Source: Flavobacterium sp. LC2016-23 (GTDB taxonomy: Bacteria; Bacteroidota; Bacteroidia; Flavobacteriales; Flavobacteriaceae). Taken from it: DNA of 64,000 nucleotides. The stretch lies in the NCBI RefSeq assembly GCF_009674775.1, contig NZ_WKKE01000008.1, positions 124,001 to 188,000 on the forward strand, written 5' to 3'. The notes under the pieces were generated by a model that worked only from the letters and a program-made list of their open reading frames with translations, had not been told where the DNA came from and ran no database searches. The translations under genes were made by a program, and so were the position numbers. Positions 51,439 to 60,137 of the stretch are shown one piece after another (the first letter of the stretch is position 1; each line of letters starts with the position of its first letter).

Positions 51439-51446
51439 TAAATATA
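51439..51446 (-). promoter_or_regulatory. -7-like box of araR
   Basis: On the minus strand this reads TATATTTA, one base off the consensus. The palindrome at 51475-51495 begins 28 bases upstream, over the -33 region. Confidence 0.35.
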
Positions 51447-51474
51447 TAAACTTCCGCATATGTTTTATAATCTA

Positions 51475-51495
51475 TTAATGTTGATTTTACACTTA
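51475..51495. promoter_or_regulatory. AraR operator candidate upstream of araR
   Basis: TTAATGT-N7-ACACTTA has one perfect and one 5-of-7 half-site relative to the araB palindrome. The position suggests autoregulation. It lies in the 426-base araR/GH51 spacer, which otherwise holds only promoters and AT-rich sequence. Confidence 0.65.
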
Positions 51496-51689
51496 ACGGA
51501 ATTAAGGTAAAAAATAATGCCTTTATTTTTTAATTATTTAGGATCAAAATCAGACAGCAATCTTCGCTGATCGCCTTCAAATTTAGTGCAAAGTTATCTA
51601 TTTGAATAAGATTTAAGCAAAAACCATTTTTAAATATTTTCAGCCAATATTTTATGAAATATGTTTTTATTAATAGTTAAACTGACCAT

Positions 51690-51707
51690 TAGTTATTTTT
51701 TTAACTA
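51690..51707. promoter_or_regulatory. Inverted repeat TAGTTA-N6-TAACTA upstream of GH51 gene
   Basis: This is a perfect 6-bp inverted repeat around six T's, with another TAGTTAA half-site at 51674-51680. It may be a site for an activator. It lies just upstream of the -7-like TATATTTA at 51706-51713. Confidence 0.35.
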
Positions 51708-51713
51708 TATTTA

Positions 51714-51734
51714 CAAATGTCAAATCAACACTTA
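51714..51734. promoter_or_regulatory. AraR operator candidate upstream of GH51 gene
   Basis: CAAATGT-N7-ACACTTA follows a -7-like box (51706-51713), so it would cover the transcription start of the arabinofuranosidase gene. Confidence 0.65.
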
Positions 51735-51847
51735 AATGTTTTTCAATGATTTTTCAGGTTTAAACAATTCAATATAAATTCCTTTTTTTCAGAGCATATA
51801 ATCGTCAAGTTAGAAGATACAAAAAACCTTATTTTAAAATAATCAAT

Positions 51848-53395
51848 ATGAAAAAGTCTTTTTTAATCTCATGCATTTTTACTTTTTGCAGTCAGATTAC
51901 TTTTGCGCAAAAAGAAACTACGGTAATTTCGATAAAAACCATTTCGGATGCGCCAACTATAAATAAAAACATTTACGGTCATTTTGCAGAGCATCTGGGA
52001 CGTTCTGTTTACGGCGGATTTTTTGTGGGGGATACGTCGAAAATCCCAAATACAAAAGGAGTTAGAAATGATATTATTAAAGCCTTAAAAGATCTGAAGA
52101 TCCCAAATTTGCGATGGCCCGGAGGCTGTTTTGCCGATACGTATCACTGGAAAGACGGGATTGGTCCAAAAGAGCAAAGACCGACAATTGTCAACCAGTG
52201 GTGGGGCGGAGTAACAGAAGACAATAGCTTTGGGACCCATGATTTTTTAAACATGTGCGAATTACTGGGAGCCGAACCGTATTTGTCGGGAAATGTGGGA
52301 AGCGGAACTGTTCAGGAATTGTCAGACTGGATCCAGTATACCAATTTTGCAGGTAAAAGTCCGATGAGTGATTTGCGTAAAAAAAACGGAAGAACAGAGC
52401 CGTGGAAAGTTACCTATTGGGGAATTGGAAATGAAGCCTGGGGCTGCGGAGGAAATATGACAGCCGATTACTATGCCGGAGAATACCGCAAATATGCCAC
52501 TTTTATGTCTGATTGGGGCAATAAAGAAGGGCTGATACGCATTGCGTCAGGATCGAATAGTGCAGATTACAACTGGACAGAAACTTTAATGAAAAGCATT
52601 CCCCTGAATCTTCTGGGCGGAATTGGAGTGCATCATTACTCTGTAATCAACTGGGATAAAAAAGGTGATGCTGTAGATTATACCGAGGAACAATATTTCA
52701 AAACGATGAAAGAAGCTTTGAAAATGGAAGAACTGGTCACCAAACATGCTGCCATAATGGATAAATACGATCCGAAGAAAAAAGTGGCGATGATTGTAGA
52801 TGAATGGGGAGGCTGGTACGATGTTGAAAAAGGAACAAACCCGGGCTTTTTATATCAGCAAAACACCTTAAGAGATGCCGTTCTGGCCGGTGCAACACTA
52901 AATATTTTTAACAATCATGCTGACAGGGTACGTATGGCTAACTTAGCACAATGTGTCAATGTACTGCAGGCTGTAATTCTAACCGATAAAGCCAAAATGA
53001 TCTTAACACCAACCTATCATGTAATGCAACTCTACAGCGTGCATCAGGATGCGACATTATTACCGATCAGTTTCAATTCGCCTTTGTATGCCTATAACGG
53101 AGAAACACTTCCTGCTATTTCAGTTTCAGCCTCCAAAGATAAAAACGGGCTGGTTCATATTTCACTGGTAAATATCGATTCAAAAAACAGCAATAAAGTT
53201 GAAATTGACACAAAAGACCTGGGGGTTAAAAACTTTTCAGGAAAGATTATAACGGCTAAAAAATTACAGGACCATAATTCATTTGAACAGCCGGATAAAA
53301 TTATACCCATTGCCTTTAAAGACTTTGAAAATAAAAAAGGCAAACTCGAAATTACAATTCCGCCTTTTTCTGTAATAGTTCTGGAAGGAAAATAA
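51848..53395 (+). CDS. Alpha-L-arabinofuranosidase, GH51
   Basis: This 515-residue enzyme has a signal peptide ending in ITFAQ, so it is exported. GH51 hallmarks are YGHFAEHLGRSVYGG, LRWPGGCFADTYHW, the acid/base Glu196 in GIGNEAWG and the nucleophile Glu319 in VDEWGGWYD, followed by a C-terminal beta domain ending PPFSVIVLEGK. It removes arabinofuranose side chains from arabinan or arabinoxylan. The product feeds the araBDA genes downstream. It has its own promoter with a candidate AraR site. Confidence 0.95.
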   Translation: MKKSFLISCIFTFCSQITFAQKETTVISIKTISDAPTINKNIYGHFAEHLGRSVYGGFFVGDTSKIPNTKGVRNDIIKALKDLKIPNLRWPGGCFADTYHWKDGIGPKEQRPTIVNQWWGGVTEDNSFGTHDFLNMCELLGAEPYLSGNVGSGTVQELSDWIQYTNFAGKSPMSDLRKKNGRTEPWKVTYWGIGNEAWGCGGNMTADYYAGEYRKYATFMSDWGNKEGLIRIASGSNSADYNWTETLMKSIPLNLLGGIGVHHYSVINWDKKGDAVDYTEEQYFKTMKEALKMEELVTKHAAIMDKYDPKKKVAMIVDEWGGWYDVEKGTNPGFLYQQNTLRDAVLAGATLNIFNNHADRVRMANLAQCVNVLQAVILTDKAKMILTPTYHVMQLYSVHQDATLLPISFNSPLYAYNGETLPAISVSASKDKNGLVHISLVNIDSKNSNKVEIDTKDLGVKNFSGKIITAKKLQDHNSFEQPDKIIPIAFKDFENKKGKLEITIPPFSVIVLEGK

Positions 53396-53507
53396 AGATG
53401 AAATAATGGCAACACAACAAATGTAAAACTAATTTTTATTTTTTGTTTAGAGCCTAAATCCCTGTTTTGATGCATTATTTGTAAAAAAGTAAGAGGCTGG
53501 TTTTTAT

Positions 53508-53528
53508 TAAGTGTTTTTAATACACTTA
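53508..53528. promoter_or_regulatory. AraR operator candidate upstream of araB
   Basis: TAAGTGT-N7-ACACTTA is a perfect 21-bp palindrome. It ends 15 bases before the -7 box and so overlaps the -33 region. It is the best copy of the motif in the window. Confidence 0.75.
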
Positions 53529-53543
53529 TAAATTAATTATTTT

Positions 53544-53551
53544 TATATTTG
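53544..53551 (+). promoter_or_regulatory. -7 box of araB operon
   Basis: TATATTTG matches TAnnTTTG and leaves a leader of about 20 bases to the araB ATG at 53575. Confidence 0.6.
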
Positions 53552-53574
53552 TCAATCTTTAAAATAAATTCAGA

Positions 53575-55266
53575 ATGAAAAATTACGTAATAGGATTGGA
53601 CTACGGAACAGATTCTGTTCGGGCGGTGCTCATAGACACTGAAAATGGACAGGAGCTGGCATCGAATGTTTCTCATTATAAAAGATGGAAAAACAAACAA
53701 TATTGTGACGCCGCTATTAATCAGTTTCGTCAGCATCCTCTGGATCATATTGAAGGGCTGGAAAGTACTATTCAAACTGTTGTAAAAGAAAGCAAAGTAG
53801 ATCCTTTGTTAGTACGGGGTATCTGTATTGATACAACAGGATCTTCTCCTGTACCGGTTACCAAAGAAGGAATTCCGTTAGCCCTGACAAAGGGTTTTGA
53901 GGAAAACCCTAATGCGATGATGGTACTATGGAAAGATCATACCGCAATAAATGAAGCCAACGAAATCAACGAACTTGCCGTAAGCTGGGAAGGAGAAGAC
54001 GTTACCAAATATGTGGGAGGAATTTATTCATCGGAGTGGTTTTGGGCAAAAATCCTGCACATCGCCAGAAAAGATGAAGCCGTTAGAAATGCTGCATACA
54101 CCTGGATGGAGCACTGTGATTTAATGACCTACTTATTAATTGAGGATAAAGATTTAAAATCATTCAGAAGAAGCCGTTGTGCGGCAGGTCATAAAGCCAT
54201 GTGGCACACCGACTGGAATGGCTTGCCTCCGGTAGAATTTTTAGAAAAATTACATCCGTACCTGTCAACACTTCGGGGCAATTTATATGATGAGACATAT
54301 ACTTCTGATTTAGTTGCCGGTAAATTAAGCAAAGAATGGGCAGATCGTTTAGGGCTTTCGACAGAAACAGTTGTCGCTGTGGGAACATTCGATGCGCACT
54401 CCGGAGCAGTTGGTGCAAAAATCGGAGAAAACACTTTAGTTCGTGTTATGGGAACTTCAACCTGTGATATTTTGGTTGGCTCTTATGATGAAGTAGGAAC
54501 TAAAACCGTTCGCGGAATCTGCGGTCAGGTTGACGGATCTGTAATTCCCGGGTTTATTGGTTTAGAAGCAGGACAATCTGCTTTTGGCGATTTACTGGCC
54601 TGGTACAAAGAATTATTGCTTTGGCCAACAGATCATTTACTGATGGCTTCAACAGTTTTAAATGACGGACAAAAAGAACAATTAAGAGAAGAATTCAGTG
54701 ATAAATTGATTGTGGAACTGACCAAAGAGGCGGAGAAAGTTCCGGTCTCAGAGAGTCTTCCCATTGCCTTAGACTGGATCAACGGAAGAAGAACACCAGA
54801 TGCTAATCAGGAACTGAAAAGCGCCATTTCAAATTTGTCATTAGGAACAAAAGCGCCGCATATTTTTAAAGCCTTAGTAAACGCCATTTGTTTCGGAGCG
54901 AAAAAAATCGTCGATCGTTTTGAAGAAGAAGGCGTAAAAATCGACAGCGTTATCGGAATTGGCGGTGTTGCGCGAAAATCTCCTTTTATCATGCAGACTT
55001 TGGCCAATGTTTTAAATAAACCAATCAAAATTGCAGCATCCGACCAGACTCCGGCTTTAGGCGCTGCGATTTATGCAGCAGTGGCAGCCGGAATTTATCC
55101 AAACGTAATTGAAGCCAGTCAAAAAATCGGAAGTGATTTTGACGGGGAATATTTCCCTCAGTTAGACCAGGTAGCAGCCTACCACAAATTGCTGATTGGT
55201 TACGACCAATTAAGCGCTTTTGAAGATCCAACGATAAAATTGTCCCAACATGAGTTCTCGATATAA
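53575..55266 (+). CDS. araB: Ribulokinase
   Basis: This 563-residue FGGY kinase has the N-terminal phosphate loop YVIGLDYGTDSVRAVLID, ribulokinase-specific DTTGSSPVPVTKEG and EENPNAMMVLWKDHTA, and C-terminal IGGVARKSPFIMQTLANVL with DQTPALGAAIYAAVAAG. It phosphorylates L-ribulose made by AraA. Its last 17 bases overlap araD, so the two are coupled. The order araB-araD-araA follows one promoter with an AraR palindrome. Confidence 0.95.
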   Translation: MKNYVIGLDYGTDSVRAVLIDTENGQELASNVSHYKRWKNKQYCDAAINQFRQHPLDHIEGLESTIQTVVKESKVDPLLVRGICIDTTGSSPVPVTKEGIPLALTKGFEENPNAMMVLWKDHTAINEANEINELAVSWEGEDVTKYVGGIYSSEWFWAKILHIARKDEAVRNAAYTWMEHCDLMTYLLIEDKDLKSFRRSRCAAGHKAMWHTDWNGLPPVEFLEKLHPYLSTLRGNLYDETYTSDLVAGKLSKEWADRLGLSTETVVAVGTFDAHSGAVGAKIGENTLVRVMGTSTCDILVGSYDEVGTKTVRGICGQVDGSVIPGFIGLEAGQSAFGDLLAWYKELLLWPTDHLLMASTVLNDGQKEQLREEFSDKLIVELTKEAEKVPVSESLPIALDWINGRRTPDANQELKSAISNLSLGTKAPHIFKALVNAICFGAKKIVDRFEEEGVKIDSVIGIGGVARKSPFIMQTLANVLNKPIKIAASDQTPALGAAIYAAVAAGIYPNVIEASQKIGSDFDGEYFPQLDQVAAYHKLLIGYDQLSAFEDPTIKLSQHEFSI

Positions 55267-55951
55267 AGATTTAAAACAGGAATGTTACGAAGCCAACATG
55301 CAGTTAAATGCATTGAATCTGGTAGTATATACCTTCGGAAATGTTAGTGCGGTGGATAGGGAAAATGGCGTTTTTGCGATTAAACCGAGCGGTGTTCCTT
55401 ACGAAGATTTAAAACCGGAAGATATTGTGATTGTCGATTTTGACAATAACATTATTGAAGGAACGATGCGTCCGTCATCAGACACCAAAACCCATGCATA
55501 TTTATACAAAAACTGGCCAAATATTGGTGGCGTGGCTCATACCCATGCAACCTATTCGGTAGCCTGGGCACAATCGCAACGTGATATTCCGATTTTCGGA
55601 ACCACACATGCCGATCATTTAACTTCAGATATTCCATGTGCACCGCCAATGTCAGATTCACTTATTGAAGGAAATTACGAACACAATACCGGGATTCAGA
55701 TTCTGGACTGTTTCAAAGAAAAAAATCTTTCCTACGAAGAAGTAGAAATGATTCTGATCGGAAATCATGGTCCGTTTGCCTGGGGTAAAAATGCTGCAAA
55801 AGCAGTGTACAACAGCAAGGTTTTAGAAGTAGTTGCCGAAATGGCGTACCTCACTTTACAGATCAATCCAAATGCACCCAGACTGAAAGATTCACTGATA
55901 AAAAAACATTACAACCGTAAACACGGAAAAGATTCGTATTACGGACAGTAA
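55250..55951 (+). CDS. araD: L-ribulose-5-phosphate 4-epimerase
   Basis: This 233-residue class II aldolase-fold enzyme has the zinc-binding histidines in VAHTHATYSVAW and a later one in LIGNHGPFAWG, plus the FGTTHADHL loop. It converts L-ribulose-5-phosphate to D-xylulose-5-phosphate, which enters the pentose phosphate pathway. The start ATG 55250 lies inside araB. A 93-base gap leads to araA. Confidence 0.95.
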   Translation: MSSRYKDLKQECYEANMQLNALNLVVYTFGNVSAVDRENGVFAIKPSGVPYEDLKPEDIVIVDFDNNIIEGTMRPSSDTKTHAYLYKNWPNIGGVAHTHATYSVAWAQSQRDIPIFGTTHADHLTSDIPCAPPMSDSLIEGNYEHNTGIQILDCFKEKNLSYEEVEMILIGNHGPFAWGKNAAKAVYNSKVLEVVAEMAYLTLQINPNAPRLKDSLIKKHYNRKHGKDSYYGQ

Positions 55952-55999
55952 ATTAGATAAAAGAAAATAGAGTAAAGAATAGAGATTTTCGACGGTTTC

Positions 56000-56032
56000 A
56001 AAACCTGAAACAAAGAAAACCTGAAACAAAAT
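56000..56032 (+). repeat. Short tandem repeat before araA
   Basis: AAACCTGAAACAAAG and AAACCTGAAACAAAA occur 16 bases apart in the araD/araA gap, with GGTTTCAAAACC just upstream. It may be a local expansion or a processing or regulatory site. Confidence 0.5.
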
Positions 56033-56044
56033 AAACAAAAGAAT

Positions 56045-57553
56045 ATGATTGATATTTCTGAAAAAGAAGTCTGGTTTGTAGTAGGAAGCCAGGAATTATA
56101 CGGTGAAGAAACACTAAGAAAAGTAGCAGAGCATTCGCAGATAATCGCAAAAGGATTAGACGGATCTTCTCATATTCCCGTAAAAGTGGTTTATAAAGAA
56201 GTTGTAAAATCTCCCGCTCAAATTTTAGATTTATGTTTAGAGGCCAATTCGACTAAAAACTGTATCGGAATTATTGCCTGGATGCACACTTTCTCTCCGG
56301 CCAAAATGTGGATCGGCGGGTTGAATATCCTTAAAAAACCATTGTGCCATTTACACACACAATACAACGCTGAAATTCCGTGGGGAAGTATCGACATGGA
56401 TTTTATGAACCTGAACCAATCGGCACACGGAGATCGTGAATTTGGTTTTATCATGTCCAGAATGCGTAAAAAGCGCAAAGTAGTTGTGGGACATTGGGAA
56501 GATAACCGCGTTTTAAACAAATTAGGGGTGTGGACAAGAGTAGCTTTAGGATGGGATGAACTTCAAAACCTGAAAGTAGCCCGTATTGGAGACAATATGC
56601 GTGAAGTTGCCGTTACGGAAGGGGATAAAGTTGAAGCTCAGATTCGTTTCGGTCTGTCGGTTAACGGATATGATTCTTCAGATGTGACGAAACATATTGA
56701 GAAAGTTACGGATCAGCAATTAAACGATTTATTAGCAGTTTATGAATCTTCATACACTTTAACAGATTCTTTAAAACAAGGCGGAGCACAAAGAAGTTCT
56801 CTGGCTGAAGCAGCAAGAATAGAATTAGGTTTAAGGGCTTTCCTTGAAGAAGGAGGTTTTGGAGCCTTTACAGATACATTTGAAAATCTGGGCGCCTGGA
56901 AACAATTACCCGGAATTGCAACACAAAGATTAATGGCAGACGGCTACGGTTTTGGTGGCGAAGGCGACTGGAAAACCGCTGCGATGGTGAGAGCTTTGAA
57001 AGTGATGAATGTGGGTCTTGAAGGCGGAACTTCTTTCATGGAAGATTATACCTATCATTTTACACCACAAAAATCATATGTTTTAGGATCTCATATGTTG
57101 GAAATATGTCCGTCAATTGCAGAGGCAAAACCTTCTTGCGAAGTACACCCGTTAGGGATTGGAGGAAAAGAAGATCCGGCTCGTCTGGTGTTTAATTCAC
57201 CTGCCGGGGAAGCTATCAATGTTTCATTAGTAGATATGGGAAATCGTTTCCGTCTGATTGTAAATGAAGTGACAGCCGTAAAACCAATGGCGGAATTGCC
57301 AAAATTACCGGTTGCCAGAGTTTTGTGGGATTGTAAACCAAACCTGGACATTGCAGCAACAGCCTGGATCCTGGCGGGGGGAGCACATCATACTGTTTAC
57401 AGCCAGGCAATCACCACAGAATACATGGAAGATTTTGCAGATATAGCCGGAATCGAATTATTAGTTATTGACGAAAAAACGACCGTAAGGGAATTTAAAG
57501 ATAAAATCAATGCCAACGAAGCATATTATCATTTGTTTCAGCACGGATTGTGA
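56045..57553 (+). CDS. araA: L-arabinose isomerase
   Basis: This 502-residue enzyme has the normal family length. It begins with [23 protein letters not shown] and contains [20 protein letters not shown], the metal-site stretches [13 protein letters not shown] and MEDYTYHF, and the C-terminal [13 protein letters not shown]. It turns L-arabinose into L-ribulose with a divalent metal. It is the last gene of the core arabinose operon. The lipoprotein mutarotase gene follows after 123 bases. Confidence 0.96.
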   Translation: MIDISEKEVWFVVGSQELYGEETLRKVAEHSQIIAKGLDGSSHIPVKVVYKEVVKSPAQILDLCLEANSTKNCIGIIAWMHTFSPAKMWIGGLNILKKPLCHLHTQYNAEIPWGSIDMDFMNLNQSAHGDREFGFIMSRMRKKRKVVVGHWEDNRVLNKLGVWTRVALGWDELQNLKVARIGDNMREVAVTEGDKVEAQIRFGLSVNGYDSSDVTKHIEKVTDQQLNDLLAVYESSYTLTDSLKQGGAQRSSLAEAARIELGLRAFLEEGGFGAFTDTFENLGAWKQLPGIATQRLMADGYGFGGEGDWKTAAMVRALKVMNVGLEGGTSFMEDYTYHFTPQKSYVLGSHMLEICPSIAEAKPSCEVHPLGIGGKEDPARLVFNSPAGEAINVSLVDMGNRFRLIVNEVTAVKPMAELPKLPVARVLWDCKPNLDIAATAWILAGGAHHTVYSQAITTEYMEDFADIAGIELLVIDEKTTVREFKDKINANEAYYHLFQHGL

Positions 57554-57676
57554 TTTGAGGCATAAGGGTTCAGAGTGACATTGGTTCAGAGGTTTTTTAT
57601 TTTGATTTAGAATTTGTTACTTTTAACTTTATACATCTAACAGCTCACTTTTTACAATACTTAAAAAACAATATTT

Positions 57677-58861
57677 ATGAATGTATTAAAACGTTGTATT
57701 TATGGAATTAGCCTGTTTAGTCTGGCTGCAATTTCTGTTCAATGCAAAAACGATAAAAAAATGGATAAAACCACAATTTCTTCAGATAAAAAAGCAACAG
57801 TTACAATTGAAAAATCTTCTTATGGAACTACTTCAAAAGGGGAAAAAATAGATAGTTATAAGCTAAAAAACCAAAATGGGATGGAAGTAGATATCATCAC
57901 TTTTGGCGGAATTATTACCGATTTGAAAGTACCCAACAAAGAAGGGGTTTCTGAAAATGTAGTGACCGGATTTACTTCTTTACAGCAATACGAGAAAGAA
58001 AATCCATTTTTCGGTGCTTTAATCGGCAGATTCGGAAACCGAATTGCAAAAGGAAAATTTACTTTAGATGGAAAAGAGTATCAATTGGCAATCAATAATA
58101 CGCCAAATGCTTTGCACGGAGGGCCTAAAGGTTTTTTTAAAGTAGTCTGGAAAGCAGATGAGGTTAAATCCGGAGACACGGCATCTTTGAAATTATCCTA
58201 TTTAAGCAAAGATATGGAAGAAGGTTATCCCGGAAACTTACAGGTTTATGTAACGTATACACTAACAAATGATAATCAGCTGGAAGTCCTTTACGAAGCA
58301 ACAACCGATAAAAAAACGGTTGTAAACCTTACACAACATACGTATTTCAATTTATCTGCAGACTTTTCCAAAACGATTCTGGATCACGAATTAACGTTAA
58401 ATGCAGATAAAATAGTTCCGGTTGATGCCACTTTGATTCCGACAGGAAAACTAGAAGATGTTTCCCATACACCTTTCGATTTCAGAACGCCAAAATTAAT
58501 TGGAAAAGATATCGAAGTTAAAAATGAACAGCTGGAAAGAGGAAAAGGTTACGATCACTGCTGGGTATTGAACAATCCTGAAAAAGGCAAAACCATTATC
58601 GCAAAAGTATATCATGCCCCAAGCGGAAGAATTCTGGAAGTCACTACCGACGAACCTGGAATTCAGTTTTACTCCGGAAATTTCCTTGACGGAACTTTAC
58701 CAACAAGAACCGGCGGTACATACGCACACAGAACCGGACTTTGTTTAGAAACAGAACATTATCCGGATTCTCCAAACCAGAAAGATTTCCCGACTACAGT
58801 TTTAAATCCCGGGGAAAATTATAAAACTAAAACTACTTTTAAATTCTCAGTGAAAAAATAG
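57677..58861 (+). CDS. Aldose 1-epimerase, lipoprotein form
   Basis: This 394-residue mutarotase has a signal peptide and lipobox (ISVQC, Cys23), so it acts in the periplasm or at the outer membrane. Family motifs are present: FGGIITDLKVP, FGALIGRFGNRI, NTPNALHGG, LTQHTYFNLS with the catalytic His region, and GLCLETEHYPDSPN with the catalytic Glu. It would speed anomer exchange of sugars released by the arabinofuranosidase before uptake. The cytosolic GalM at 48.5 kb is its intracellular counterpart. It sits at the end of the arabinose locus and ends at a terminator. Confidence 0.92.
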   Translation: MNVLKRCIYGISLFSLAAISVQCKNDKKMDKTTISSDKKATVTIEKSSYGTTSKGEKIDSYKLKNQNGMEVDIITFGGIITDLKVPNKEGVSENVVTGFTSLQQYEKENPFFGALIGRFGNRIAKGKFTLDGKEYQLAINNTPNALHGGPKGFFKVVWKADEVKSGDTASLKLSYLSKDMEEGYPGNLQVYVTYTLTNDNQLEVLYEATTDKKTVVNLTQHTYFNLSADFSKTILDHELTLNADKIVPVDATLIPTGKLEDVSHTPFDFRTPKLIGKDIEVKNEQLERGKGYDHCWVLNNPEKGKTIIAKVYHAPSGRILEVTTDEPGIQFYSGNFLDGTLPTRTGGTYAHRTGLCLETEHYPDSPNQKDFPTTVLNPGENYKTKTTFKFSVKK

Positions 58862-58899
58862 TTTTAGAATTTGTTTATTAGTTTAGTAATTCTCTAAGA

Positions 58900-58932
58900 A
58901 ACCTTGAAAGTTATGCTTTCGAGGTTTTTTTA
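58900..58932 (+). terminator. Terminator after mutarotase gene
   Basis: AACCTTGAAAG pairs with CTTTCGAGGTT (one wobble pair) around a 5-base loop, followed by seven or more T's. Confidence 0.82.
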
Positions 58933-58957
58933 TAGAAATTAAAGTGATAAAAAAGTT

Positions 58958-59020
58958 GCCACGAATTTCACGAATTAGCACAAATCAGGACGATTAATTT
59001 TAATTAGTGAAATTCGTGGC
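58958..59020. repeat. REP-like hairpin, GCCACGAATTTCACG type
   Basis: The 20-base arms 58958-58977 and 59001-59020 are inverted with one mismatch. Fragments of the same word lie at 24.93 and 27.46 kb. Confidence 0.75.
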
Positions 59021-59040
59021 AGAAAACTTTGCGACTCTGC

Positions 59041-59058
59041 TCCCGATAGCTATCGGGA
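59041..59058. repeat. 18-bp perfect palindrome
   Basis: TCCCGATAGCTATCGGGA is a perfect palindrome upstream of the OsmC gene. As I recall this word is widespread in Flavobacteriaceae spacers. Confidence 0.7.
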
Positions 59059-59122
59059 TTGCGCGATTAATTTATTGAAGCCATATAAAAATAGTAACTT
59101 AGCAATAGTAAACGAAAACAAA

Positions 59123-59584
59123 ATGCAACACCTATTTAAAGCAGAATTAGAATGGACTTCAAAACAAAATCAGGAAGATTCGGCAAAGCGATTTTACAGC
59201 AAAAGCCATCAAATTAAAATAGAACGAAAACCTGTTTTAAATGTCTCAGCAGCAAAAACCTTCAAAGGCGATCCGGAATTATACAATCCCGAAGATTTGC
59301 TTTTGAGCAGTTTGGTTTCCTGTCATATGATGTCGTATTTATATGTCTGCTCCCAAAACGGAATAGAAGTTCTCGAATATGCAGACCACGCCGAAGCGAC
59401 GCTCGAAGTTTCTGAAGATGGCAGCGGACGTTTTGTTGAAGTTAGACTTAAGCCTGTAGTAAAAATTTCAAATCCGGAGCAAATTCAGCTGGCTTTAAGT
59501 TTACATGAAAAAGCAAATCAATTATGTTTTATTGCTAACTCGTGTAATTTTCCTGTTTTGCATGAGGCGTGTTGTGAGGTCTGA
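59123..59584 (+). CDS. OsmC-family peroxidase-like protein
   Basis: ATG 59123 begins MQHLFKAELEW; the open frame back to TTG 59075 includes repeat sequence and is not used. The 153-residue product has the two family cysteines, one in LLSSLVSCHMMSYL and one in LCFIANSCNFPV. OsmC/Ohr proteins reduce organic hydroperoxides with these cysteines. The early FYSKSHQIKIERKPVLNVSAA and DPELYNPEDL are also typical of OsmC-like proteins. It stands alone downstream of repeats. Confidence 0.88.
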   Translation: MQHLFKAELEWTSKQNQEDSAKRFYSKSHQIKIERKPVLNVSAAKTFKGDPELYNPEDLLLSSLVSCHMMSYLYVCSQNGIEVLEYADHAEATLEVSEDGSGRFVEVRLKPVVKISNPEQIQLALSLHEKANQLCFIANSCNFPVLHEACCEV

Positions 59585-59622
59585 AACATGTTTTTGCTAA
59601 AAAGCGAGGTTTATAGACATAG

Positions 59623-59710
59623 CCAACGGTTTCAACCGTTGGAAGCAATGTCAGGAATAATATCTACATTTCAAATTTGCACAATCTGAACCCCAAGGTT
59701 GAAACCTTGG
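59623..59710. repeat. Pair of REP-like palindromes between osmC and tRNA-Leu
   Basis: CCAACGGTT-TC-AACCGTTGG (59623-59642) and CCAAGGTT-GA-AACCTTGG (59693-59710) are related hairpins. They are flanked by ATAGCC and GGGCTAT in opposite orientation, so they form a REP doublet about 90 bases long. Confidence 0.75.
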
Positions 59711-59734
59711 GCTATAGCGGAATAGCATAAAACC

Positions 59735-59767
59735 AAAAAAACCTCTTCCGTTAAGAAGAGGTTTTTT
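59735..59767 (-). terminator. Terminator of tRNA-Leu
   Basis: AAAAAACCTCTT (59735-59746) pairs with AAGAGGTTTTTT (59756-59767). It lies directly after the 3' end of the tRNA on the minus strand. Confidence 0.85.
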
Positions 59768-59768
59768 G

Positions 59769-59848
59769 TACCCGGAGCCGGAGTCGAACCGGCACGGTTT
59801 CCCACAGGTGTTTGAGACCAGCGCGTCTACCAATTCCGCCATCCGGGC
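59769..59848 (-). tRNA. tRNA-Leu (CAA)
   Basis: The minus strand reads GCCCGGATGGCGGAATTGG at the 5' end, a D-loop with TGGTAGACGCGC, the anticodon loop CTCAAAC (anticodon CAA), and a T-arm GGTTCGACTCC. The acceptor stem pairs GCCCGGA with TCCGGGT, and the discriminator is A, as in leucine tRNAs. The variable arm is short but paired. The 3' CCA is not encoded. UUG codons are its target. Confidence 0.95.
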
Positions 59849-60006
59849 TTAGCAGACGAAAAAACAATCAAAATTGATCATTTTAACGCAATAGAATGAA
59901 GTCATAAATGGCGTCATTCCTTTAACACGGTGCAAATGTAAAAAATAAAATTAAATGTGCTACTAAAAATACTTAAAATTTTCCTTTCAGTGTCCAATAA
60001 ATTTTA

Positions 60007-60014
60007 TAAATTTG
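60007..60014 (+). promoter_or_regulatory. -7 box of prs promoter
   Basis: TAAATTTG matches TAnnTTTG and gives a leader of about 115 bases before the prs ATG. The leader holds small hairpins but no riboswitch I recognise. Confidence 0.55.
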
Positions 60015-60137
60015 CACCTCGTTAAAACGACGCACACACAACTAACTACACCCGAGGCATTTATATTTATTTTGTTTTACCCAAAATGGTAAAGCCAAAT
60101 TGTACGGAGCGCAGCGGAGCAAAAACAACAAATTATA

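Noticed and set aside
51496..51689. Riboswitch or small RNA upstream of the GH51 gene
   Set aside because: AT-rich without a conserved fold that I can recognise.
59651..59842. 63-residue minus-strand ORF beginning MAELVDALV
   Set aside because: It is the reading frame through tRNA-Leu, a well-known false gene.
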